From the NCBI RefSeq assembly GCF_025024155.1, contig NW_026251709.1, positions 868,001 to 932,000 of the forward strand: a DNA stretch of 64,000 nt, given 5' to 3'. The stretch is from Gamsiella multidivaricata. Taxonomy: Eukaryota; Mortierellomycota; Mortierellomycetes; Mortierellales; Mortierellaceae. The notes beneath the pieces were generated by a model. That model made no database searches and was not told where the DNA came from. It saw only the letters and a program-made list of their open reading frames with translations. Shown here piece by piece: positions 11,803 to 22,637 of the stretch (positions within the stretch are counted from its first letter, which is position 1; each line of letters opens with the position of its first letter). The translations under genes and the position numbers were made by a program.

Positions 11803-13040
11803 GGTCACTGTCCCTTCGTAGAGAGCTTAGACTCCTCCCTCGTTACGCGATAGAGCGCACCCTTTCCTTCCATGTATCATAGATGATTGTCTCTCCTCTG
11901 TAAGGAAGAGCTATTCCCAGATCCAATACACCAATCAGTTACTGTGCCTGCTGCATACGTTTTCTAATTGCTGAAATTCACTATACTCCCACACGACTTG
12001 TCCCGTCCGCTGCATGTATTCATCCAATAACGTTTTTCTACAAGATGGAAAACTCCCTTAGTTCTTTGGTGGCAATTCTCTCCAACTATATAACTATATT
12101 GCGTTCTATCGCGTAATAAGGGCGTCAGTTTACTTGTCATCTTGTAAAGAGCTATATGAATCTGGTAACAATGATCTGACTCACAAAACCCAGCTGGTGA
12201 GGGGGGGTTTTTTTTTTTAATAACGAAAGAACTTAACCACCTCCGAATGGCGTAACAACGTTCGACCTATAGACACCTATGTGCAGTCGAGAGTAAGTTC
12301 TGTCGATTTCTCTTGGACCCAGGAACACTACCTTGTTTGTACTAAATATTGTTAATATCCATTGAGGGAACTATCAGCAATTATAATACTACGTCAAATT
12401 GGTACTCTCGCGTTTTCCTGCGGAGATTAGATTTCTGTTCCGCCGATTCATATTTCGCCCGCGATCTTGTCGCTTCTACAATGTGGGGTTTATGTTCCAC
12501 ATGTACAGCACCTGAAAATCATATCGTTTTACATGTATCCATGTACAAACATCATTTATGCACAAGAACATACTTTCGGTCCTCATGTGCTTCATTATAT
12601 TGCAATTCTCCATTTGCTTCATTGCTTCATAACTTTGTGATCAGCAGGGACAACAACGGGTTGCACTACAGATGCGCTCGCTCGAGGTTCCACAGATTGT
12701 AGACTGTAGCGAGTTTGTACGCGACTAAAAGAAGCATTTTTGCCATTTGTTACGGACCGGAGACAATTGAATGAGCCCTCCTTAGAGCAAATAGAGTTGC
12801 ATGGTCCTTTGAATGGATCTCCAACGGCCGTCTTGTAGCAGAAAAGCACATGCATACCCGGTAAAGTCTGCGTTTAGCCTTGTTAAAGATACTTCAAACA
12901 ATATGTACAGATCACAGCTGCAATGGCCCCTTCTTCAGCTTCGTGAAAAAGCATGTTAATATGCCTTCTTCTATGCCCACAACCACTTCCTCTTACACTC
13001 AAATAATCAACTCTTCTATCCTCCACTCTCTCACCCCTCA
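11803..13040. other. Intergenic stretch, no gene recognised
   Basis: The first part is the likely 3' UTR of the surface-protein gene, and the rest is AT-leaning sequence with short overlapping open frames lacking family features. A G/T homopolymer junction lies at 12201-12218. Confidence 0.45.
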
Positions 13041-13423
13041 CCATGCACTTCACGCGCTCGATCACCTCCTTCGCTTTGGTCTTATTATCCTTATGACCCT
13101 CGCGTCCGTCGCCCAGGCCCACGGCGGACAGGGTTGCTCGGCCTCAATGCCTTTGCCCAAGAGCAACCAATGGCAAGGCGACCTTCATGTGACTGTGGAA
13201 CAATGCCGTCGGCAGCCGAGAGCTTTACTCGAACTATGTAACATGCCGAGATCCAGGGCGGAGCCAAGATGGACAGATCAGGGGTGTGGCACCTTTGATC
13301 GCGAACTATGGTGCCGGCAGCGTGCTCATCCTGGAATTCGGCAGTGCGAGCCAGCCCGATGGATCCCAGATGTTTAACACGCGCAAGTCTGTTATCGTTA
13401 AGATAATGATTGAGAACCCATGA
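13041..13423 (+). pseudogene. Broken secreted Kre9/Knh1-like (Ser-Thr-rich, GPI-anchor family) gene
   Basis: The start at 13041 opens a signal-peptide-like frame (MHFTRSITSFALVLLSL) that stops at 13092. A second frame immediately continues with MTLASVAQAHGGQGCSASMP, the expected signal cleavage region and mature N-terminus. After about 13180 the family-like sequence moves to a third frame, with LWNNAVG and then VLILEFGSASQPDGSQMFNT up to TGA at 13421-13423. The end pieces GSASQPDGSQMFNTR and the WNNA piece are typical of fungal Kre9/Knh1-type secreted proteins. At least two frameshifts are needed to join them, and no intron with proper sites explains the changes. The gene therefore looks dead, or the assembly has indels. 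Confidence 0.65.
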
Positions 13424-13653
13424 CGAATAGCGAAATACTCACCAGATCACAGCAATTACCACATACAAAAACATTGAATAGATGCACTGAAAGCAGCAAG
13501 AAGATAAGAAATAAGAACACAAAAAGTGCGCTGAACAATGCGCTGACTGTTTACATACATGAAAAAAGATGCCTTATCCGTGCCTCCATCAGGCCATCGC
13601 CTCGGGCGCAGCACCGAGCGCGGATACTCCTTTATTAGTCTAACTACAGTCGA

Positions 13654-16600
13654 TCAATAATAGACACTGACATGGGGTGCCTTTTCCTTGAGTGCATTGA
13701 TCATCCTGCGTGTTTGACTAGATTCAGTGATTCCCGTATACCAGAGCTTTATGTCCAGCAGTATTGGACAGTTGCTTTCCTCGGGAATGCAATCGACAAG
13801 AACCTGGAGCTGATCCTGCGCGAAGTTGCTATAACTAAATTCCAAGTTTCTCAATGCCGTGAAATCAAGGGCTTCAATCACTGCCTCCCAATCCTGGGGC
13901 TGGAGTCCAATCATTTCGAGCGCTAGGTCGCTCAAGGACATCCATGGATAGGAAAATGTGGGCAATGGCACAAGGTTGATCTGGTCTGATTCATCGATCA
14001 AAGTGCCCGAGATCTCTTGGATGGCCCTGGATGGCCGAGGAGACAACGGCGTGGCGGGAGTCCGAGGAGGAGGTAAGACCATGGCGACAATCCATCGAAC
14101 GCACTCTTGAGGAAGATATTGATCGCCCGGACAGGTATCTTGATCGTCCGGGTAGGTAATATACAGAAGGTCTAGCTCTGGAAGTTCATGTCTGGTCGGA
14201 CACATCCTTGCAACCATTGGGATCCACAACTCAGGCGTCTCCCCACTCAATATCATGCGACTAAACCTCCTAGAATATCGAACGAGCAACTGTTCCAGCT
14301 TCCATTGCTCGCTGTTCTCCTGTAAATCTTTGGAAAAGATTTCGAGATGCGCTAGGTTATGTGACCTCTCAATAACTCCACCCATGCACTCCAGTCCTAC
14401 GGCCGTCAGCGACCTTGGGGCTAGTTGCAGCAAAGTGATTGCGGAGCCCTGTTCCTTCAAGACCTTATTTAGAATTACTGCCATATCGTCGCTGAACGTC
14501 GAGTGCATTCGCAATGTATCCAGAAACCGTCCATATTGAACCAACACTTCCGCAAATGCCTCATCATCCTCCATCGAAAAGCTTACCCCCCAGCCTTCTT
14601 CCGCTCCAGAGTATCCAATGTTGGTGGATATGGTATCTGCTGCCACGGTGCTTGGAAATTCGATAGACATCGTAGCAGGGTTCGTAGTGAAATCATCAAA
14701 CTGATTTACCCACCGTAGGTTGGCACGACGGATTGCTGGGGACCCTCCTTCCAAAAGAACGGCCTTCCTCGCATCAGTGAGCGCATCGAGGATGGCACGC
14801 GTACGTCCGGGTGCGCAACTGATTGTAACGGTAAAGAGCTTGAAGTTTTGACGCATGATACCTATCAGCTGAGCCTCGTAGTCCTCTGGCCTGATATATG
14901 GAACATATGATATCGAGAAACCTTCCTGAACCATTGCGTTGTGCTTATGTAGCGGGTCATCATCAAGATATAAAGCTTGAAGCTCTGAAGTTCGGATCAC
15001 ACCGCGACAGATTTCAGCAGTGAGAGCATCAGAAGATCCCATACCCCTATGCAGAATCAACTTCTCGAGGCTCAGAGACTGGGATACTTTGCTTCTGAAG
15101 TCTTCAAATGTACCAAGTATGTCGCCAGTCTGGATCTTGAGTTCCTTCAATGCGGGACAGCACTGAAGAATACTCTTCAGAACAAATACCGGAGGCCGTT
15201 TGCCGTCTGGAACCGCAGAGTCGATACAGAGTTTGTGGAGCAAGGGCGCCGTCATAAAAGAGGAGTTGTTGATGTGTTGATAAAAGTTGTGATCTATGGC
15301 AATTTCCATTTGTTGGATCTTTCCATTGGCCATGCACTGGAGAAGAGGGTCATATTGACGGCCACGGTTGATGACGCCCACTAGTAACTTCCTGTTCTTC
15401 AGTCCCCATATTCCCAGCTCAACAATGCTAGTCTTGCGAATGGCATCCTCAAACATCTGAAGGTCTCCCAAGCTAACATCCCAGTTCATAGTAACAGTCA
15501 GAGATCGTACCCCACAAGCCTTGATCAGCGCCTCGTAAAACTGTTGTGCAACGATGTTGGTCCAAAGAATGATAAAAACAGCGCCTCTTTCAATGTTATA
15601 ACTCCCTTGATTGGCCTCAACAATATCCTTGAGTTGCTGTTTTGTAGACTCTCGATAGTTGTCGTGGAAGTGGTCCAAGCACACCCATTTGACGTGACCT
15701 TTAGGCGTAACGACCTGGAATAGATTACCGAGCTCGCGACCCTTGTCCTTGACGCGCAGAAACGACTCGAGCTGTCTCAGATCCGCTCCCTCCAACGCCT
15801 CGATCGCATTCAGGTCCATCGTTCCAGGTGCTGTGTCAAGCCCTCCACTGTGGTCCTGCAAATCCTCGATGTACTTGGTCGCGTCACCCACCAGGGTCCC
15901 GATGTCATTCACCCCGACCTCAACGCTCTTCCTGACAGTCTCGACTCCCTCGGCTAAGTTCAAGTGCGCCAAGGGTGGCACAACAATACCGGCGATAGTG
16001 CAGCCGTACTTGAGCAGCTTCATGATCGTCAGAACATGGGATCCGTATCTTTTGAAGAAGTCGCTGGGTTGGTCGATATCGTATCCCTCGTGCTTAGCCA
16101 GATGGATCTCATGTGGAATCATGGTATCCTCTGTCATGGTGTGCTCACCGCACTCGCACAGGAAGAACAGCCGGAACTGCTTTGCGAATGGTTTGAAGAG
16201 CTTGTCTCTGAACCGTTTTAATTTCGGTAGAACGATAAACAGTCGAGGGATCGAGTACTGGTGGAGCTCGTGTGTCTGGATACAAAGTGCCTGCACTTGG
16301 TTTTGGAGGATGGCTTGGCGATCGAGGGCCTGCTGAAGGATTTGCAGGGTATAGATCTGAAAGACGTCGCTAGACTGCATCTGCGGATCCCAGAGACCGA
16401 AGCGTTTCTGCATTGCGCTCTTGATGCTTGCAGCCTGGATGGGCTGGCCAGAGACATTAGCCTCGACGTATGAAGTGTAGAGCCGGAGGTACTCCTGAGT
16501 ATTTTGCTGAGCTACGGCCGCCTGCTCAGCAGACTGGGCGATAATACTCCTTCTCGACGCCTTCTCGGTGGTGATGGCGAAATGGCTCGCTTGCTGTTCT

Positions 16601-17113
16601 GAGGCGATAGTAGCTGTGTCCTGCTCTCTGAGGTAGTTGTACTCCGACATGGTCTGGTCTGCCTCTGATGAATGATCGGCTCTGTTTACAGAGATACCAG
16701 TGTGGCGAGAATAGACCCCTTGTGCGGCAGTAACTCCTAGCTCGACATCCTTCATGACAACATCAAGTATCACGCCTGGATGGTAGCTGATTCTGCGAGG
16801 GATAATCCTGGTAAAGCCGGAGTCAAGACTCATTAATGCCATACTATGATTGCGAGCATTCGCCATCAATATGCACTCGCAGTTCCATTATCTCGTGAAC
16901 TTACACTTCGTCCGTATCATTGGTCATAAACTCGACAAGGTTCCCATTCTCCTTGATACACTTGGCATTCTCATAGCACACCTGAATGCTTCCCCACAGG
17001 ATGTAGCGTTCTCCAGTGGTGTTGTCCACGCGAGTGAAGATGTTGACGATCTTGGGCGACGATTGGGCTCGGAGCTGCTGAATGAGTTTCTCATTCTTGT
17101 CAGTTCTTGTCAT
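13654..17113 (-). CDS. Large coiled-coil and leucine-rich-repeat-like protein, function unknown
   Basis: Two exons, 17113-16905 and 16843-13654, give 1,132 aa; the 61-bp intron (16904-16844) joins in phase 2. An N-terminal globular block (about 1-110, including IPRRISYHPGVILDVVM) is followed by a Gln/Ala-rich coiled-coil region. Next comes a conserved-looking block with FRLFFLCECGEHT and a long amphipathic/hydrophobic stretch (KLLKYGCTIAGIVVPPLAHL). The C-terminal half has repeating Leu-rich units (e.g. SLTVTMNWDVSLGDL, ELKIQTGDILGTF, LLQLAPRSLTAVGL) like RNI-type LRRs. I recall similar N-terminal and CECGEH blocks in multi-copy proteins of early-diverging fungi, but cannot name a described family. 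No P-loop was found, so it is not an NLR in the strict sense. A decayed F-box/LRR gene lies just upstream. Confidence 0.75.
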
Positions 17114-17800
17114 GGCCTTGTAATCTCTGGGAGGTATGCTGAGAGGGAATTACGGGAAGAAGAGAAGATGCTGAAAGCCATAAACATTAAGCGTTTTTAG
17201 CCCTCGCCCTGAGGAGCTATGCTTCGCCTCTCTGTGTCTATTTCTTGTTATCGTTGCTTCGCCATATTTGGCACTACTAGTCTATCGATCTTACAAGTAG
17301 CACTAAGTGCGACAAGATTTTTCTTTCCTACCAAGCGCTTTAATATTCATTGAGCAATCATCCGTCTGGCGTTCTGTAGACTCTGTAGACGTGTTATGAT
17401 GACCTTTCTGAATCCCTATCACTGCTCCGTCAGCTCAGCTGTGGATCTCACAACGAAATTTAACATGGACCGATATGGCGCAGTTGAAGTGAGATAGAGC
17501 CATGCATGCTAGTTGATACTCTCCATATCCGGCCAGAGAGGATCATCCGAAACACTCCATAATATCCATTAGCTCATGGCAGCGCCTTATATCAATGCCC
17601 AACCACGAATGACTCTCGCTTTGCAGCGCTGTTTTATCTTGGTAACCACTCCTGCAACCAGAGCATAAATCTTATCTACTCCGATCATCTACTGGCTACT
17701 GCCGCCATTGTCTTGGTAAATGCCCTATCCCATCCCTGCTTCGGAAAAGATAATAAATAGACTGTCTCTGGATCCAGTCCATGTCTTGCCTGCCCGGCCC
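17114..17800. other. Intergenic stretch, no gene recognised
   Basis: Holds the upstream region of the coiled-coil/LRR gene and the tail end of the decayed F-box/LRR gene. No family motif in any frame. Confidence 0.4.
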
Positions 17801-18890
17801 CTACCTAACACAAGTCATGACCAGCCTTAACTTTCGCATTTCCAACCCTGACAACAGGCACATCCCTGATTCGGCCCTCAGGTCGAGCCTCCTTTTGCGA
17901 ATCAGCAAAACCTGCAGCCACGAATAGATGCGACTAATATACTCGCGGAGCGCCCGTGAGTCATCAACATGTCTTCCATCAATAAAATATTGCGTCGATA
18001 GAACATCAGATGTAACGTCCTCAGATTTCGGCATGCCTACAGCTGCTACCTCATTGAACCGCTTTCCCCGGTATCAGCAGGATTCTGGAGATGTGTCAAT
18101 AGCACCAAGACCCCTTATCTCCCCATATGGCTGGGCAGTAATCAAGCGAATTTCCTTCAAGCAAGGGCACGCTTGGAGTAGAGGCAGAGCGCTGTCTCGG
18201 TGAGGAAAAGGCTTCGAAGTGCATGGGCGTAAATGGGGTCCTCTAGGTCGAATTTCTTGAGATATCAGCTATTGACGATTCAATTTTACTGAGGATTCCA
18301 TTCTTGGGTCCTGTCAGCCAGGCTTGCTTTAGTATAGCGCGATGGACAGCTGGATACACGCTCAAATGCACCAGTTGAGGCATATATTGCGAATCCCTCC
18401 CCACGATATAACATAACTACCGAGCACCTATTTGACCTTGAGCGCTGTCAACGAGGAGCCCAGGCAATTCACCATGCGCTTCCTGACCGACAGAAACGAC
18501 CCGTTCATTTCCACCAGTAGCTCTAGACACTTGATTCCAAGCTGCTGGCTGTTCAAAAGTCGTTGAACTGTACTGGTCAATTCTTTTCATCGCTTGATTC
18601 CAGAAGCAGAAGGCACTCGATTGCGGGACATCTCATAGTTTGACTTGCTCTCACCTCATTGATTGACCAGAAAGGCATTTTGACAGCGCGACCTTAGTGC
18701 CAACACCGCGTGGGTAGAACTCGTGCCAGTGAACTGTTTTGACAATGAGTGAACGGGCAGCCTCGGACCATTGACGGTGCATTACAGACTTCGGACGACG
18801 AAGACAGCATTGTAAAACACGTGCAAACATAGCGTGGAGGATCTCTGGGAGAAGTAGGGCAGCTGCTTGCTTGCTTTGTAGCGTAGGATC
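17801..18890 (-). pseudogene. Decayed F-box/leucine-rich repeat gene
   Basis: Reading on the minus strand, an F-box-like segment (LLLPEILHAMFARV, then HRQWSEAARSLIVKTVHWHE) lies at about 18870-18690. It is followed by LRR-like pieces in changing frames: IECLLLLESSDEKN near 18600, LTSTVQRLLNSQQLGIKCLE near 18570-18500, YMPQLVHLSVYPAVHRAILK near 18380, ACPCLKEIRLITAQPYGEIR near 18170, and DLRAESGMCLLSGLEMRKLR near 17860 up to a stop at 17801. Pieces are in the order expected of fungal F-box/RNI proteins but are separated by in-frame stops and frame changes that no intron set explains. It is a pseudogene; its degraded state contrasts with the intact LRR-like gene beside it. Confidence 0.7.
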
Positions 18891-19058
18891 GCCCAAAAAG
18901 TTGCGCACAGGCGCCCTCAGGGGACTTTTTCTGCCACGCGTCTTAACGTCAAAAAAAAAGGGAGGGGAAGGGCATGTGATATAGAAAGGATCTGTGAAGC
19001 ATAAATTGTCGTATTCGAACACTAGGACGTTTAATGAAAAGGTTGTATTCTTCGGCTT

Positions 19059-22058
19059 CTATTCTGCAGCCCTGCCTTTAGTTTCGATGGGTAAGAAACA
19101 CATGCAGATTCCCGAAATCAAAAATGTAGTCGAGGATGCGTACAATGGGAAATACGTGCTGACAGCCAGCATTGCTCCAACAATCAGAGGCGACACGATA
19201 CCAGCCCTATGGGAAGTGCGGACGATATAAAATAACGGATTTCGCATACATTAGTTTCAATCGCATCTCGTTTCAACGCAAAGAGACTGGAAATCGAAAA
19301 GTCGAGCAAATTGTACGTACAGCCGCGACATGGCAGCCGCGACACCACAGGCGGTGCCTCGGATCTCGGACGGAAAGACTTCAGGCGTGTAAGAGTATAG
19401 GACAGCATAGTTAAGCGTCGAAAGTAGACTGAGGATCCCCGAGAAGGTCGTCATGAGAGCGTGGCTACTTAGTACAGTAAAGAGGATGGTAGCCAATGCT
19501 GCTCCTAGTGTCGAGACCGCCATGGTATATCGTCTGCCCAGTCTCCCTTCGACCATGAATGTTGCCAGCTAGAGATCAAGGGTACCAATGAAGAGAAAAC
19601 ATGACGGTTAGTATCATGACAATTGAAATATCAGTCCAAAAAACACAGAAGCTGTGCCACATACCACAGAGCCGGGCACGCCTGCGACAGAGTAGATGAG
19701 GGTATCCTGATAAACCTGCTTCAACGACTCATTGCCGTCCTGTCCGTGCTCCTGCAGAAACTTTGGATAAAACACATTGAACCCCGTATACGCAAACGCT
19801 ACCAATGCCCAAATGATCCAGAGCAGAATCGTGCTCAGCCGAAACTTGGGTGACAATAACGGCTTCAATCGATCCAATGCAATGTCGAATTTTCGTCGCC
19901 ATCGATAATGCTGTCCGTGAAACAGACTCCTGTATCTTCCCCTAGGCACTTCCTGACGAGGATGACGAAGCTCTACAGGCATTCTGCGGATCGTTCCAAA
20001 ATCTGCGGATGACCTGGCATCACCCGTGTCAGATTCTTCGGACGATTCCTCGGACGAGAAAGATGCAGAGGCGGAGTGGTTGAATCGAGAAGTCAGGGTC
20101 TCGATGTTCCCTTCAAAGTTCTCAGATTGAGGCTCTTTGTGGTTGATTTTGTAGATCCTTCGCAGTACAATGGCTGCCTCCGCGTGTCGATTTTGGTTCA
20201 ACAGGAACTTCGGCGACTCTTCAAGACGGAATAGAATAACGCGACCCACTACCATCGATAGTGTCTATGAAGTGCAGTAAAGATATCACCAATGGGTGTC
20301 AACTTCCTGACTGGACTTCAAAAAAATGACACAAGTTTTGTGCGGTGACATACCAGACCACCCAAGGCGAGCAGCATGTATCGCCATCCTTTTCCTTGAC
20401 AGCCCCCGTCCATATGGGTCTCGCAACTGAAGGGCGGTAGCAAAAAATATCCCAGCAGCGAAGATGCCACTGCCCCAAACGAGAAGAATATTGACAAAAA
20501 CGTCAGCAGGTACTGATCCTTTTTCGGCGTGAACTCCAGAAACAACGCTCCTAAAAACGCGCGGCAGAAAATGAAGACACATAGGTACATTAGTGACAAA
20601 GGGCCTAGCGCACCTCGAAAGTTGTGCTGCTGTCGTGGACGGCGGATCCTTTTGATCATATCCATTGCGCAATTTACCATCCACCTATCAACAGGTTGTT
20701 GAGAGGGAAATGGCATCGTTTTTTTGTTTGTGCGAAAATACGTAAAGAAAGGAGGAGCAGTTTAATAAACAGTGAGAAGATGGAGTTGATACATACTTAT
20801 TCGAAGTCACTTGTGAACAAGAGTCTTACCGGCATGTTTCCGCCGACCTGGAGAGAATGTATGGTATTCCGGACACAGTTAACACGAAAGAATAGAAGAC
20901 AGTGGCAACAGGACAAATCACACCATAAGTGCTTTGTTGGTCACTCTTTACGACCAGCCGCAATGCGCGCTAAGAGCGATCGAGGGAGCAAAAATTATCT
21001 TACCCCGAATCCCAAGAACAGGATCAAGATGCACAGGAGCCAGTACGTGTGTGCGAAGCTGGAGGCGATCCCAAAGACCGTCGTGACAATCAATGTAAAA
21101 TTGAAGGCCTGTTTTCGTCCATAGACATCCGCAAGCATGCCCCAGAACATGGCCCCGAACATCATCCCCACAAACATGGAGCTGGACAATATCCCGATAT
21201 ACTGATCCTGGACCTCAAATTGGGCTGATTGTGTTTTCAAGGTTACAAAGGTATTTAGATCATTACGCTTGGAGCTACAACAGGATTGCTAGCCCATTTT
21301 TGCCTTGTTTCCCTGGCTCCTTAAAGTGAAAACGACGGGGTTTCTCTCAATTCATGTTTACCTTGAACGCGAGGTAGAATTAATGCAATGCACTGACGAA
21401 TGCATTATCGACAAAGGGTGAGGGCCACCATCCGTGATTGAGAGAAGTGAAAAGATGAGCGAGGTTAATAGAAAAATCGTCAAGATACTCCGTCCGGTCC
21501 CTGGTCACTGGTCCCCTGAACCATTTGATGCAGACTGCAGATTACAGATTGTCGTATTTTCCCACAATGAGAAGTGTTCGTTTATCATAGTCATCCTGCG
21601 TACCTGCAACCACATCTATAATATAACCCATAAATAAATCCACACGCCAACATCTGACGGTTAGTGAACGAAAGGAGCGGGGCAACATAGAATCTTTAGC
21701 CCACAACATGCAGCAGCGGCTTAAATGGTACTCACATTATCTGCAAACCAGCCTAATCCACATAGCACCTGTTATGACGAGTAGAGAGTGCGGTTGTTGG
21801 TAGATGAGTCGCAGCGGGCGCAGAAAAGAAAAGCTGATCATTGAAGTATATGTTCGCAAGGCGCATCGACAAGAAGACTATGCGTACCAGAAGCTGCTTC
21901 TGGAACCTGCCCATGCCGATATCGTCCATGAGATCGTCCAGGAGGCTCATCTGCGCGAGCTGCTCCTCTGGCGAGAGTGACCGTGGTGGAGCTGTAAGCG
22001 GCGAGAATTGCACTGAGGCAGATTGATGCTGTGATGGCCGTGATCGTTCGCTTGGCAT
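19059..22058 (-). CDS. SV2-like major facilitator superfamily transporter
   Basis: Eleven exons: 22058-21888, 21768-21736, 21615-21604, 21392-21362, 21224-21004, 20847-20830, 20684-20678, 20550-20354, 20264-19665, 19568-19321, 19206-19059 (561 aa). Phase is kept through every junction. Joined residues rebuild family motifs across splice sites: DDIGMGRFQKQLL/VLCGLGWFADN/MWLQ, then ILPRVQ/AQFEVQDQYIGILSSSMF, the MFS loop GMLADVYGRKQA, GFG/VGGNMP/VDGALFLEF, and VEGRLGRRYT/MSRLAGIVSP. This is the SV2/organic-solute type of MFS, 12 membrane segments expected, with an acidic/Ser-rich loop (ESSEESDTG) in the middle. The substrate cannot be told from sequence. Exons of 7, 12 and 18 nt are exceptional. 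The promoter lies between 22058 and the Slm1-like gene's 3' end. Confidence 0.85.
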
Positions 22059-22637
22059 GGTGGCTATTCAGGTGTATCAGTGCCGGTTTGTGCTTCACTG
22101 CAATGTCTATTGTACGTGTAAGCCTAGAGACAAATGAAGCGGTATTGTTTCCGTCTGCGTAAAGCTGGGCATCAATAACGCAAAAAAAAATACGTAAAGA
22201 CAAAGTTGAGGAAACGGTGCCAAAGAGAGACAGAATGAACAATGAGTCGTTGGGAATGGCGGATTCAAATGCGGATGGGGGATGAAGAGAGGAGTAAAGA
22301 AGCGAACTTGCACGGCCCACTCTCAGCCGTCATTTGTTCCCAGCGTCTAAAGGCCGACTTACGTCCAAGTTGTGCAGCGGCGTGTTGGTACTGTTTGTCA
22401 TTCATTTTGAATACCCCTCGGCAAAAAAAAAAAAAAAAAAAAAAGGGCGCTGTCCCTCAAGATCGACAGGAGTCTTGAAATCGTATGTAGAGGCCTTTCC
22501 TTCACGCATAGACCAGGTTGTCATCGACACGCTCAATATTCCCTTCTCTTACTTGTGGGCGAAGCAGCGCGATGCATTTATTAGATGTTGGTATTAATTA
22601 GATACAATGTATAGGCGTCAAGTTGTGGGATTCCAGT
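22059..22637. other. Intergenic stretch between two minus-strand genes
   Basis: Holds the promoter of the MFS gene and the 3' region of the Slm1-like gene. An A-run of about 22 bases sits at 22423-22444. Nothing else recognised. Confidence 0.4.
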
